A stretch of DNA of 64,000 nt from Trifolium pratense (Eukaryota > Streptophyta > Magnoliopsida > Fabales > Fabaceae), in assembly GCF_020283565.1 (NCBI RefSeq), contig NC_060060.1:40858001-40922000 (forward strand), in the 5' to 3' direction. The notes below the pieces were generated by a model. That model saw only the letters and a program-made list of their open reading frames with translations. It had not been told where the DNA came from and ran no database searches. The first letter of the stretch is position 1. The number at the start of each line of letters is the position of its first letter. The translations under genes and the position numbers were made by a program. Shown here in pieces: positions 1-12,044 of this stretch.

Positions 1-236
1 TGATATCGTTATCTGTTACTATACTACTCTTCTTCCAACTTGGAATAACCTAAACTGGCAAGGGTATTTCTGTAAATTCAGTTTGACACTCTTCCCCTGC
101 TCAGTTGTTACTGGATCTTGTGTTTTTGTTGGGTTTTCAAAATGGGCCACACTAAAAGTTTAGCCCACTTATTTAAGGGATTTACTTTTGCCGCCGGTAG
201 ATACTCACGCGTCATACGACTTTTTCTTATTACCAT

Positions 237-360
237 TTCGCTACTTAAGTAGCGGACGTTATAAAAATGATAATTTTAAAAAAATATCGTCCGCTACTTA
301 AGTAGCGGACATTATAAAGGTAGGGTATTTTGGGGGGTGTCCGCTACTTAAATAGCGGAC
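237..360. repeat. Cluster of perfect palindromes centred on CTTAAG
   Basis: Three copies of a palindrome with core CGCTACTTAAGTAGCG lie within about 120 bp. The 289-310 copy is a perfect 22-bp palindrome. The 339-360 copy differs by one base, and the 239-254 copy has a shorter arm. Decayed relatives occur at about 517-538, 642-663 and 668-690, and another at about 4983-5000 inside an intron of the first lipid-transfer gene. The repeats are followed by GTTATAAA- or ATTATAAA-like bases, so the repeated unit is larger than the palindrome. I do not recognise the family. Confidence 0.75.
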
Positions 361-401
361 GATGGTATTTTGATAAATTCGTACGCGCGCCAGAATGAGT
401 A

Positions 402-473
402 GGGTGGCAAAATGAGATATCCTTATTTAATAGAAAGGTGGGTTTCTCAATTGAGATTTTATTTTGCCACCCA
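402..473. repeat. Short inverted repeat (hairpin)
   Basis: GGGTGGCAAAATGAGAT near 402-418 is mirrored by ATTTTGCCACCC near 460-472, with about 40 bp between the arms. It sits among the CTTAAG palindromes and may belong to the same repeat. Confidence 0.45.
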
Positions 474-2210
474 ACCCATTTTCTCACGCGCCCTACAAAA
501 TTACCAAAATACTCATATCCGCTATTTAAGTTGCAGACATCATAAAAATGAGAAAATTTCATATCAGGAGACGTTATAAAAATCTTGAAATTCATGTTGG
601 GGGGGAGGGTGGGTGCTTCCTCAAATTTCACATTTTTATAACGTCGCTACATAAGTAGTGGACATATCCGCTATGCTACTTAAGTGGACAGGTAAAATTA
701 TTGAATTTGATGTAGGGTGTTTTTTCCTCTAAATTTCATGTTAGGTTGTGAGTTGCTACCTCCCATATTTTTTTTCTATCAATTACTTTAATGACAAAAG
801 TTTCACATATTAAAAGGAATAAGTGAATTGTTTTGAATTTGAACCTCAATAATTCTTGCATATTACAATTTCTCCGCAATTGATTTATATTGACGGGATA
901 CTCTCTAATCCATCTCTAGTCCCTACATTTCTCAAAGCACACCCCTACATATTCAACATTTTTTTATAGATTTTCTTCATTGAACATACTCTTTTATTTG
1001 TGTCAAACACTAAATGCAAGTTATCTATTTTAGTTGGAATTCAAATCTTAGTTTGTCAATAGCTGAGTTTAGCTTATTCTACTAGATTCAATTCAAGTTG
1101 ACCAATAAAATGTATATTTAATACCTCAATTATACGTTATTTAATAACTTAATAATCTAGTAAAAATTATTTATTGAGTCAAAGACAGTAAAAATTATTT
1201 AAATGTTCATAATAAAATATCAAATCAATTACAAATTAACATTTTATTTAAAGAATCTATTAAAAAAATTTAAAATCATTTAGTGATCAACATGGTAATT
1301 AAACCTACTTTTTATTCAACATTTTATAGTTTATCAAAATTTGTGCAAGTGTTACTAAATATACTAGTATATAATGGTTAATTAAACAATCGTGCGTATG
1401 CTTTTCTTGCTAATTAATCAAATTCAACAAAACCAATAATCCAATATATAAAAATGTTATTATCATAATAATTCATATATAGTTGAGGCCTACCTTGATT
1501 GTTCAATTCTTTTATCAAATGTTCAGACTTTTTCTCTATTATTTGAGGGAGGGAGTCTTGTTAATATTTTTTAAAACACATAATTCAATTCAATGCCGAT
1601 GTTATTGAACTTCGGTTCCTATTTCATTTACTGTCTCTCATCAATAGTCATCATTATTAAGGGTATCGCAACATTCCAAATAATTCGTCCTAGGGAAGCT
1701 CATTAACTGCTTAAGACTAATGTCTTGGTTTATTTTTAATTTTTTTGTTACAATGTCTTGGTTTAATTTATTATCATCAACTTAATCAAACAAAATCTTT
1801 TTCATTCAGCAAAATAAATTTAATTGATCTCTCTCTCAAAATTTTTAATCCAAATAATATACTATGAAATTCTTCTTCTTTTTTCAGGGCCAAAGCATAT
1901 TGTAAATAACCTTTCGTTACATTTTAATTCCTTAATATTTTGCTTAGACTTGTGTGTGAATGGACCGCTAAACTTCTGCGATGGTCATTTTCGGTTCATG
2001 TTTGTCTTAATTGTCTTACATTCACCATTTCATGACACATATCACAATATAAGACCCTCTGTCTATTTTATGCATGCATCTTTTTCTGGCTCTTCCTAGC
2101 TAGTTTCAGCTTTACGATCTTCTCTCATTAGGGATTAAACGTTTTATCGGACAATTGTTGAGCCAGTCAAGATTAAATTAAACATGCCCACGTAGAAAAG
2201 TTAATAATTC

Positions 2211-2324
2211 GTCCACAAATTCTACAAAAATATTAAAATAGTTAGGTGGAATGTGATGATTGGAGTTTAAATTTCGGTCCTTCCTTTTGTGTGTGGATAA
2301 GTTTTTAATGATTTATCATTTTGT
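2211..2324. repeat. Dispersed repeat, copy 1
   Basis: It shares an ordered series of words with 3623-3743: TCCACAAATTCTA at the left, GTTAGGT, GGAGTTTAAAT, and CAATGATTTATCATT-like sequence at the right. The two copies are diverged and have no ORF. The family is unknown to me; a SINE-like or MITE-like origin is possible. Confidence 0.5.
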
Positions 2325-3622
2325 TTAATTTTTTTTAATAATTCTACAATATTTGAAAAATTAAAATCTTGAGTTAGAAATTAAACCTCTAACTACCCAC
2401 TTAAAATGTCCAAAATTCGTACCACTTAAACCAATTTATTATTGGTAAGGTAGTTCTGAATTGATTTGAGTTAAACGTTAAATGTGTTAAGAGTAAAAGG
2501 TCTCCAATTCAAGTTTCAGTGGAGGAGAAAAACATTAACATTATCGACTAATGACTAACTTTACAAATTTTTATCCGTAAAAAAAAAAAAAATTGCAATT
2601 TTTTTAAAAATAAAATAAACACACTGTATTTATTTATTATATCCTCAATTAGATTCCACCAGCCTTAGCCTATAGAAATTAATTTAGAGTATCCTCCATT
2701 ATGTCCATCCAACAACTAGCCAAGTATATAAAAATAAAAAAAATAAAAAAATGCTAATTTAAGCTCGTCATTAACAATTGGTCAATCCATGTTGGAAAAT
2801 TAAGAAAAACAACAAAATGCTCCTACCACTTATATAAGACTTTCCTTTTGATAAAAAATAATTATAATATTTTTTATCAACAATAAATTGATCCAAGTGA
2901 TAAAGAGTTTGATCCTTAAACAAATGGTTAAGTGTTTGATCCTTGAATTTCAACTATGGAAAAAAAACTTAGTTGAGATGCGAGAGTTCACAAATTCTCC
3001 GACAAAGATTATTCGCCGAAATGTGGTAGAAACTCCATACCTATACTTAAAAAAACTTATAAGACTTTCTTTTGTTTGGTACGCACGTAAAAAATAGTCT
3101 CTTATCATTTGGTTTGAACCAATCAATGCTTCAATATCGCCAACCATGTCTTGATGAGTAGATCAAATGTCAACATCCATTTTTTAGCTTAATCGTTCCT
3201 TAGGCGTCATCAAGCGTGGAAATCATTCCATTTCCAACTAATTAGTACAGTTGTCTCCCGCTGCTACCCTCTTTCTTACTAAGTTTGTTTAAATTTGTAC
3301 TCAGAATAGTAGTGCGAAGTATATATTGACTTTGACTATTTTTGGTGATGACTAATCTTCATCAAAAAATTTAGTCGAAATGGTAGTTACAAATTAGAAT
3401 CCTAGTCTCGGAGTTTAGATTGTGCCTTACAAAATCAGAGTAATAAAATTTAAATTGCAAAATATATAGGGTATGTGCATTTTTTCGCCCAGTAGCCATA
3501 GGTCTCTCGTCTTCCAATCCTATTTTTTCCATCTACAGAAACTCTAACATGAGACTTTACTTAAGAGATTCAAGTCCTTTAAAATAAAAAAATAAAAAAA
3601 ACAATTTCAATTTTACTATAAA

Positions 3623-3743
3623 TGTCCACAAATTCTAACTCAACCGAAAGAAACTTCGAAATTGTTAGGTCGGACATCATAACCGGAGTTTAAATCATGG
3701 TCACTCCACTTTGTGTTTGAGTTTTCAATGATTTATCATTTTT
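3623..3743. repeat. Dispersed repeat, copy 2
   Basis: Direct-orientation relative of 2211-2324. It has the same anchor words in the same order, but insertions and substitutions between them. No coding potential. Confidence 0.5.
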
Positions 3744-3929
3744 TCTATTAAAAAAAACCAAATAATAAACACATATAAAGACAAAGTAAGAATATATTTT
3801 TTATGGTAGAGAATCTCACCCAAAATATGTAGATATACAGTTCACAATATTCCTTTGAGATGCAAATCTTACTTGAGAGAGTCACCAGCTAATTAATTAA
3901 TAAATATATATTAAAGGAAAAAACAAATA

Positions 3930-3962
3930 TTTCCAATGAGGCAATGGGAACTATATATAAAG
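3930..3962 (+). promoter_or_regulatory. TATA region of the first lipid-transfer gene
   Basis: CTATATATAAAG at 3951-3962 lies about 100 bp before the ATG, a normal plant TATA position. The preceding words GAGGCAAT and GGAACTATAT recur before the second lipid-transfer gene near 9512-9532, so this promoter segment was copied with the gene. Confidence 0.6.
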
Positions 3963-4063
3963 ACTTATACACATCCATATCAAAACAAGAAATTAAATTA
4001 AGTGGAACAGAATTAAGGTCTCATTGTCGTCTCATATTTAGTTAGAACGTTACATACAACAAA

Positions 4064-5742
4064 ATGGATAATTGCAAAATTATGATAATTTGGGTGTTAA
4101 TGATGGTAGTAATTAGCAACATGAATTTAATTAGCTTAGTAGATGCACAAGTGGCTCCACCTTGTGCTGATAAGATATTACCATGCATGGATTACCTTAA
4201 CTCAACAAACCCACCAGACATATGTTGCAATCCAGTTAAAGATGTTTTTGATGCAACACAAGAAGCATGTTTTTGTCAACTTGCAATTCCTGGCTTACTT
4301 GAAGGTTTTGGTGTTAAACTATCTCAAGCTTTGGCAGTTCTTCATGCATGCGGTGTCAATTTTGATGTCAACTCTTGCAAAGGTATATATGTTAAATTAA
4401 TTAAACATTTCATATTCATATTATTTATTGGGTTCTTTTGTCTTGAAATTTTATTTTACTTTTTTTGGAAAATTGTAGCTTCTTCTCCAGCTCTTTCTCC
4501 ATCTTTGGTGCAACAACCACCAGGTAAAAGCCTCTCAATTAATGTCTCTGCTTTTTTTGGATTACTAATAATGCTTAAGTAGTGCTTTACTTATTAAGTA
4601 CACACACAATGCTTTACTTATCGCAAGTAAAATTAACATCATAAATTTTAAGAAATATGAAAATAGAAAATGTTTTCACAAGGTGAGTGAGGCCTAATTT
4701 TTCACAACATATATATTTTTTGACTAGGAAATTAAACAAAATCTAAAAAATAAAAAGATGGGGTTTAACTCATTTTACCCGAGAGCGTTTAAATTAGATG
4801 ACGCATGTTTCTTCTAGTTTAATCAAAGGCTTGAGTTTGATCCCTAGTTTGAGCATGCATCAGCGTTAAAATTCTTAAGAAGAGTTTGCTACTCATTTGG
4901 TTCTTACAAGACTCGATGAATTAGTCTCTACAGCGTTTAAATTAGATGACACATGTTTTATCCTAGATTTTGTGCCCCATGAGTTCGCTACTTAAATAGC
5001 AAATGGGGTATTTTTGAAATTTCTAAAGGCGAATGAGGACTTCTAGGAGTGCAAGAAGAATATTTTAATGAGACTGAACTATAAATTTCAATGGCTTGAG
5101 TCATTTTGGCTCCAATCCCATGTGAAGGGGTCTAAATTACTCCAAAGCTAAATGAGCCGCCTTTTGTATGAGCCACAAAATCAAAACTTGGCCCAAACCC
5201 TCAACTTTGTTAATTGTTTCCCAATTTTTTTCTCCCTAAAAATTACATATTTTCTTCCGTCAAAAAATAAATTACATATTTTCCATATCAAAAAGAAAAA
5301 TTGAAACTTCCAAACTCTTACAATTGTTTCTATGATTCCCGCAAACTTATTTAAACAAAATCTCTAAATTATTTTGAAATAAAAAAATACAGAGTTTTTG
5401 TAAAAAAAATCTCTTCAATTCTTTTTTTTTAAATTCAAGTTTTTCTCGACATTTTTATTAGCCCGAATTTTTATTAATTGAGATCTGTTATTTGAACATC
5501 GGATTTGGAGATTAAAATTTGACACCTCATTTTCTCTATTTAAAAGGACGAAATCTGATGCATGCAAATGATAATAAAAAATGTATATTATTGTATTTTT
5601 GTTAGAAAATTGTGTTTAAATAACTTTTTTCTTTTATCAATTTGCAGCAACACCAGGAAGTGATGAAGGAGGAGCGGCTACGACCGTTTTAATCAAACTC
5701 TATTTCATACCGTTCATTTGGGTATCCATGTGTTTTTATTAG
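4064..5742 (+). CDS. GPI-anchored-type lipid transfer protein (8-Cys domain), copy 1
   Basis: Three exons, 4064-4382, 4479-4523 and 5648-5742, joined by GT-AG introns in phase 1, give 152 residues. Residues 1-28 are a hydrophobic signal peptide ending VDA. The eight-cysteine lipid-transfer/2S-albumin motif is complete: C34, C41, C54-C55, C69-x-C71, C96 and C105. A short Ser/Pro-rich linker (exon 2) follows, then a C-terminal hydrophobic segment in exon 3 that fits a GPI-attachment signal. This is the LTPG/xylogen-like layout; such proteins sit outside the plasma membrane and bind lipids or help cuticle and wall deposition. The ATG is the first one after the TATA box and opens the signal peptide. 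Intron 2 (about 1.1 kb) carries a SINE-like insert. A tandem paralogue starts 3.9 kb downstream. The exact lipid ligand cannot be read from sequence. Confidence 0.88.
4813..4932 (+). mobile_element. SINE-like insert in intron 2 of the lipid-transfer gene
   Basis: It is related along its length to 34781-34900 in the receptor-like gene: TTTAATCAAAGG/CTTAACCAAGGG, then GGGTTTGATCCCT (resembling a pol III B box), AGCGTTAAAA, GAGTTTGC and ATTAGTCTCT at the right. A tRNA-derived SINE is the best fit; the 5' limit is uncertain. Confidence 0.5.
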
Positions 5743-8209
5743 GAAGAAGAAATTTGTATTTTGTTGGTTAATTTATTCTATAAAATTAAAAAGATATATG
5801 TAAATGTATTTGTAATTTCAGCGAGTTTTTTTTTCTTTTTTTGGTACAAAATTTCAACGAGTTAGACTTTCAAAAATTAAAATAGATGTTTGCGTAATTA
5901 TTTATCTTCGTGAGATCGTCATCTAACTAAACCAAAATTGTATTTGAAATTATTTTTTCATTATTATTGAACGTATTCCCATGTATTTGGTGGTTGTCTA
6001 TTTTAGAATTCTATTTCCCCACTTAAACGGATATAATTAATATCAACAATGAATTAATCTAAATAGTAAAAGTCTTGAGTTGTAAAATAAAAAAGTGGTA
6101 GAAATCTTGTGTCACTTAAGCAGATGATTAGATGTTCGATTGTTAACTCCAATATGAAAAAATATGATTATTAAAAAAAAAACTCATCTTATATTTCCCA
6201 TTAATTTCAAATACGCATTGATTAGTGCACACTCAAGAGCAAATACGCATCGTTCACAAGTCACAACAGTATAAAAAATGTGATGTGAATCTCCAATGTC
6301 ATACCAAAGTATTTGAAAAACAACTAGTATTAGACTAGATGATTATGAGCATTCTCATATATATGTCGAAAGTTTTTTTTATTCATCATTTTCATCAAGC
6401 AACACATCATTCCACTGGTCACTTTTTATTTTTTTTATACATAAAAGAATTTGCTATTCTTAAATATTTTGATGTTATAAATGTCATTCTCCCTCACTAG
6501 CTAGTGCATAATATCAGAGGATAAACTACCTAAGAATATAAGGAAATACACTACACATGAAACAAAACATTAAAGAGTAAATTGATCTATTTTACTTTAT
6601 TGCCATCAAACTTTATAATTAGAATTTAGAGGTTATTATTCTACTATCAACCTTAGTTCAACAAGGAACTGATATCGGCCAATAAATCAAAGGGAAATGC
6701 TGCTTGTCACGAACTACTTTATCACGAGACCATCACGAATCACGATAGTCCATTTGGCTAAATATCATATCCAACTCTTTATCCAGCCTCCCATGTTTTC
6801 CAATAAAGATAAGTTGATCCATGATAGGTTCGTGAAATTTTCTTTCGCAATGAATAGCACCACCGTAGATCAAAAGAAGCGAAATTAGGAGCAATATTTA
6901 AAAGACAACTTTCACAATCCATTTGAAGTCCAAAAATCAAAAGATGCAAAATTAGAAGACAACTTTTACAATCCATTTGAAGTCCAAACTTTATAAAAGA
7001 AACATGTTAGCCTCACAAAAGATATGAGAGATTATGAATCCTGAATTTTTTGTTGTAGACTCATAGATTTTGGCCATCAAACCATATAACAAGGGTGTCT
7101 CTTATTACACCTTCATCAATCAAGATCATTAGTGTCATTGTACCAAATTTTACATGACTAAATCTAAAGCTTCTTTTCCCATTGTCAAATTGACCCATTA
7201 CGATTTGTCCACATTTCATCCATATTATATTAACCAGAATAGAGGCCCAGAGCCAGACCCAGTTTTTCTATTTTAGTTGTGTTGTTTGTTTTCAATTTTT
7301 TTTTTTTTGGCATTCGTCACCAGTTTTCAATTATTTTATGAAAATGATTATAAAAATTATTTTTGTTTTACGATAGTTTTCAATTTTATTAAAAAAAACC
7401 TTTTATTACTAATTTCAACATGACAATGTTTTTTGTCCTATTTGGTTTAATGCAATTGGTTTAATATCAATAATTATATGTTTATAAGAATAAGAATGAT
7501 TATTTTTTTTATATTATATGCAATTTAAATCGATGATTTTTTTTTAAAAAATTATGTTTTTTTATTTATGGGCCACTTTTTAATTTTGCATAGAGCCTCT
7601 AAAAACTCGGAGACACCCCTGAATCACATCATAACAAATCACGAAGTTATTACAACCACAACTTTTAATTTCCTCACTTTACATTTTAACCACTTTAAAG
7701 ATTCAAATCTCAAAATTATAAATCTCTACTTTTACCAATTTCATTATCAAATACTTAAACACTTACTATAAATTTTTAAATTTCTCTCTTATTTTCATGA
7801 ATATTATGTTTCATAATATTTTATTTTGACTTTATTACAAAACTAACATGTAAAATGAGAACTCACTCCATTTATAAAGACATGTTCAAACATTCTTCTA
7901 TCTAATCTTAATCTAATGTAAGACTATTAATATGTCGCTTTCACTTACTCATATTTGGTGATGCCTCACAAAGTTTTACATGGATCAACTTATTTAAAAA
8001 AGGGTCAAATGCTTTCGTTACTTTCAAAGGTTCAAAACTATGGTTAAAAACCAATTTCCTCACATCATAAAGGCTCTCCAAACAGATTGGATCGAAAATT
8101 TTAGACACTTTATCCAAATTTTAATTGAGTTTGATCCATGTCTCATTTGCCCTCAACTCACCATCAAATTGACATAGTTGATCAGAGAAACAATAAAATT
8201 TTAGTTATT
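5743..8209. other. AT-rich intergenic region
   Basis: No gene recognised. It contains a short tandem duplication at 6903-6989 and T-rich tracts. The ORFs in it are short and have no family resemblance. Confidence 0.6.
6903..6989. repeat. Two-copy tandem duplication, about 55-bp period
   Basis: GACAACTTTCACAATCCATT at 6903 recurs near 6958 with one change (TTTTAC). Both copies continue into TGAAGTCCAAA. No gene nearby is affected. Confidence 0.7.
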
Positions 8210-8652
8210 GATGGTTTCTCTCCCAACCCCCCTCAATTCTTTTCTACCCCCAAAAAATCCAAGTTTGCCCCTTGCGGTTTGAAACATTTTTGCCAAAAAA
8301 CTTTGGTTCGTATTCACCGAAGCCAAATATTAGACCATTTCGGTAACTGCAAATCGAACATTAGCGTTTTTGGTACACAAAAAACGAACGTCATCTTGTT
8401 CGGTATCTGCGAACCGAAATGTCCTAGATTTCGGTACGTTGGTCGCTGGAATTAGGTCATTTTCGGTAGAAATTTACCGAAATAATTGTTTCGGTACCTA
8501 CGAACCGAAATGTCCCAGATTTCGGTAAGTGGTTACCGAAATTTATCAGCATGTCAGCTTATTTCGGTTTGTATAAACCGCAGTACCCCAGGGACAAAAA
8601 CGGAAATTCAGGGGGTAGAAAAGAATTGAGTGGGGTTGGGAGAGAAACCATC
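8210..8652. mobile_element. Mutator-like foldback MITE (443 bp)
   Basis: The ends are inverted copies: GATGGTTTCTCTCCCAACCC at 8210 against its complement ending at 8652. The inverted repeat runs about 45 bp before it weakens. Flanking 9-mers TTAGTTATT (8201-8209) and TTAATTATT (8653-8661) differ by one base and fit an aged 9-bp target-site duplication, typical of Mutator-like elements. The interior has several smaller palindromes built on CCGAAATGTCC...TTTCGGTA. It has no transposase, so it is non-autonomous. Confidence 0.72.
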
Positions 8653-8661
8653 TTAATTATT

Positions 8662-9640
8662 TAATTTCAGAGAAACTCTAAAGCAACTCCAAAAGACACC
8701 TTACTTTTTTCTTGCAAAAAAAATAATGGAGATTGAAGAGTGATTGATTTTTAAGAAATAAGGATTAGAGAGATAAACGATTGACCAGAGATAAAGACAA
8801 AGCAAGAATATTTTCCCCATGAAATAAAAGTAGAGAATCTCACCAAAATAAATAGCTCAATTCATCTATATATTCGACTCTCAAATATTAATATTATTAT
8901 TATATTGAACATTTTTATCGGGTTCAAACTCAATTAATAAATACTAATATTGTTAAATGAACACTTTTATATGAATTCGATCTCAAGACCTCAAAATTTT
9001 GTGCGTGTGTGTGTGAGTTTCTTGTGATGATCGTCACTTCATTCACGGATGAAAAAAAAATTATATATCTTAGTGTCAGGGTGAGTAAAAGGAAAACATG
9101 CATGTGTGAACTTGATTGGTGTTTCCCCACATGTGGGATTAAGAAATGAGGATTTTATTGTGGAATAAGCGGCCCTCATAGCTACTTCGGGTAAAATGGT
9201 TAAACACCAGAACCTGTGGATCTTCTAAAAAGAGTTCAAAGAGTTATGCATAACAATATTATATCTCTTAGATTTCTCGATGTAATGTTTAAGAAGAAAT
9301 ATTTTGTCATCCAAAAAAAGTTAACAGCGCTGTTTGTTGTGTGTTTATCCATTCATGTGTAATTATTTTGAATATATAAGATTATTTTATAAGTTTATAT
9401 ATTGATCATGCTTTTAGTCAACTGAGTGCCAATCTTGTTGAAAGAGTCATCAAATCACCAAGAAAAAATAAACCAAATATTAATTAATTCTAGGAAAATC
9501 AACCTTTCAAGTGAGGCAATAGGAACTATATCTATTAATTAATCACCAAATTAAACCAAAGCAACATATAAATACACACATTTCCGCATAGGAAAAATGT
9601 AACAAAATTAAGGTCTCATTGTTTCATCAATTATAACAAC
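8662..9640. other. Upstream region of the second lipid-transfer gene
   Basis: No ORF of note. 8785-8850 resembles 3770-3830 (AAAGACAAAG, AAGAATAT, GTAGAGAATCTCACC). 9512-9532 resembles the TATA-proximal sequence of copy 1 (GTGAGGCAAT, GGAACTATAT). A TATA-like ATATAAAT lies at 9566-9573, about 70 bp before the ATG. The tandem duplication therefore included the promoter. Confidence 0.6.
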
Positions 9641-9643
9641 AAA

Positions 9644-12044
9644 ATGAATAATGGCAGAATTTGGGTATTGGTGCTAATAATTAGCATCAATGTAATTAGT
9701 TTAGTAGATGCACAAATGTTTCCAACTTGTGCTAATCACCTATTGCCATGCATTAACTATGCTAATTCAACTAAGCCACCAGATTTTTGCTGCAATGTAG
9801 TTAAAGATCTAAGCACAACCCACAAAACATGTATCTGTCAACTTGCAACTCCTGAATTATTTGAAGGGTTTGGTGTTAAAACTGCTCAAGCTTACCGATT
9901 TCTCCACTCATGTGGTAGTAGCTTTGATTTCAGCTTCTGCAAAGGTATGTCAAATTAACAAAATATTTAATATTAATTGGGTTTTTGTCCTTTTTAATGT
10001 AAATAAACATTATGTCGTGCAAGTATAATTACCGGAAAATATTAACCTTGTATCTTTGAAGTATTATAGTTAACGAATCAAATATATTAAAAAAAATAAA
10101 AAATTTACACAATATTAAAATTGTTTTAAAATTTGTGTAGTCAGCCATTTAAAAATATAAAAAATGTTAATTTTAATATAAAATTTACCATTTTGATTCT
10201 TTTTTTTAACAAGCAAAATAACATTTTGATTCTTAGAGCACTAGTTAACATAATTTTTTTTTCTTACACAAAAATTCTTACGAATTTAAAAATCTATTGT
10301 GATAACCCAAAAAAAAAAAAACCATTATACTACTAATTTTTTTTTTCGGATTTCCACCCGCTCAAGTGGTGAGTACAACTAGTGCTGCCGGCAAGCAAGC
10401 AGAAACAGAAATTAATGGATCCATGAAATTAAATTTTATTTTTAGATATAACATTTTTTTAACAGCAAATATATTAATTGTTATTATTAATAACCGGTCT
10501 CTGCACAAGACGAATAGAGATCGGAAAAAACGAAATTACAAAACAAATGTGTCGTATATAGGCGGAACACTAATAAATAAAGTCAAAACCAGACACCACA
10601 TAATAGAGGTTCACTTCTAATCTCATTCTTAGAAGATCACTCATCATCAGCCTCCAGGTTATCAAAAAGGACCATCAACCTGACCCATAAAGATACCACT
10701 AGACTCTAACTTCTGATCTCGAATAAAAAATAATCCGTTTAATAATAATACTTTTAAAAATTGTACAAAAAATTTATTAATTTTAAAAACATGTAAAAGA
10801 AAATATTGATATGTGTCCTAATGTTTTACTGCCTCGTTCCCAATATATAAAACTTCTTTCACAAAAATAGTTTTTGCATTAAATTTGTCAATAATATACA
10901 TTTTTTTCCAAAACTACTCTTCAATTATTAAGACTGAAAAATATTAATTATTTTTATTTCTTTTCATTTAAGTATGAGTATTTTTGTGAAAATTTAATTA
11001 ATACACATTGAACTTTGAAAATGATTTATAAAATGGAACAATAAAAATTTACAAAAAAATCTTATATATTGAAACGGAGAGAGTATTTCGTATTTCAAAC
11101 TAAAGATGAGTAAGACCGGAGTAAGGATCCTCTCAATTTTCTACGATTTTCATTTTTTCCATTACCAAAGTTTTTTAATATTTTGGAGGGTATAAAAAAG
11201 ATGTTAACTCATTAAATTAATGTCACACTTTTACATTTATATTTCCAAAACTATATAGTAATGAATAAAATGAAAAAAAAATACAAAATAAAGAGATCCC
11301 ACTCGTAAGACCAACCCGTCCAACCGTGCATTTAAGATTTGTGTTTTTAATTTCATTTTCACTAAAATAAAATTATGCTGGTCTTGGGATCAATAGACAA
11401 ATTTTCATCAACTTTGTCAAAAAAGCTTGTTCATGTGATTTTTTTATTTTCTCTTATAATTCGGGACGGATGAAGTATTTACCTATTAATGCATTTATAT
11501 ATCCTGAAAATTTAATTTTACTTTATTGGAAATTTTCAGCATCTTCTCCAAGTCCTTCTTTGTCGGAACAACCACCAGGTAAAAACCTCTTAATTTTCGG
11601 TATCTTATTTACAATTTTAGTTTTGTTATTTTAGTTAATATAAGATTTTAGTCCTACATTTTATGAATGAAATGCATTAAGTTTTCTTTCGTAAAAAAAA
11701 AAAAAATAGTCCCTACATTTGTTACATAAGAAATTGAATCTCTTAACATGGTTGGGCTTAAAATTTTAAAATAACACTGCATTTGTCTCGTTAGTTTAAC
11801 TTAATTGATATGAATATTGCATTATATGTGTAGAGGCCAGAGTTTGAACATCAGTCATCTCATTTATCCATACATTAAGGATAAAATTTCTAGTCACTAG
11901 ATTACTTAACAAAAAAAAATAACACTGCATTCTTTTTACCAATTTGCAGCAACATCAGGAGGTGACGAAGGAGGAGCAGAGAAGATTGCTATAACTCGAG
12001 TTTGCTTCATGCTGTTTATTTGGGCATTTATGTTGTTTCATTAG
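9644..12044 (+). CDS. GPI-anchored-type lipid transfer protein (8-Cys domain), copy 2
   Basis: Exons 9644-9944, 11540-11578 and 11950-12044, all phase 1 like the paralogue, give 144 residues. There is a signal peptide to about residue 23 (VDA). The cysteines are C29, C36, C49-C50, C63-x-C65, C90 and C99, so the eight-cysteine fold is intact; the spacing before the CxC pair is one residue shorter than in copy 1. Exon 2 encodes a Ser/Pro linker, and exon 3 (GGDEGGAEK, then a hydrophobic tail) is a likely GPI signal. Intron 1 has grown to 1.6 kb, partly through a MITE, while intron 2 is 371 bp; in copy 1 intron 2 is the long one. The role is presumably extracellular lipid binding or transfer, as for the neighbour. 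The exons are intact, so I see no sign of decay. Confidence 0.87.
10829..11083. mobile_element. Stowaway-like MITE in intron 1 of the second lipid-transfer gene
   Basis: Left end CTGCCTCGTTCCCAATATAT and right end complement CTCTCTCCGTTTCAATATAT are imperfect terminal repeats, flanked by TA on both sides (10827-10828 and 11084-11085). The length is 255 bp with no coding capacity. The end sequence is of the common CTCCCTCCGT type. Confidence 0.65.
11790..11915 (+). mobile_element. SINE-like repeat in intron 2 of the second lipid-transfer gene
   Basis: It shares word order with 46974-47090: TTAATTGATA/TTCAGTTGATA, GAGTTTGAAC/GAGGTTTAAATCC, CATTTATC, AAGGATRAARTTTCTAG, TAGA. A pol III-type SINE is likely; this copy is the more decayed. 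Confidence 0.45.

Larger units (their letters stand above)
1..3940. other. AT-rich intergenic region, no gene recognised
   Basis: No open reading frame here resembles a protein family I know, and none joins into a spliced model. The stretch holds the palindrome cluster near the left edge, two diverged copies of a dispersed repeat (about 2211-2324 and 3623-3743), and poly-A/T tracts. The last ~170 bp, with sequence shared between the two lipid-transfer genes, is probably promoter of the first one. Confidence 0.6.

Noticed and set aside
8138..8455. 105-residue ORF in the plus frame
   Set aside because: It lies almost wholly in the 443-bp foldback MITE at 8210-8652 and has no resemblance to a protein family.
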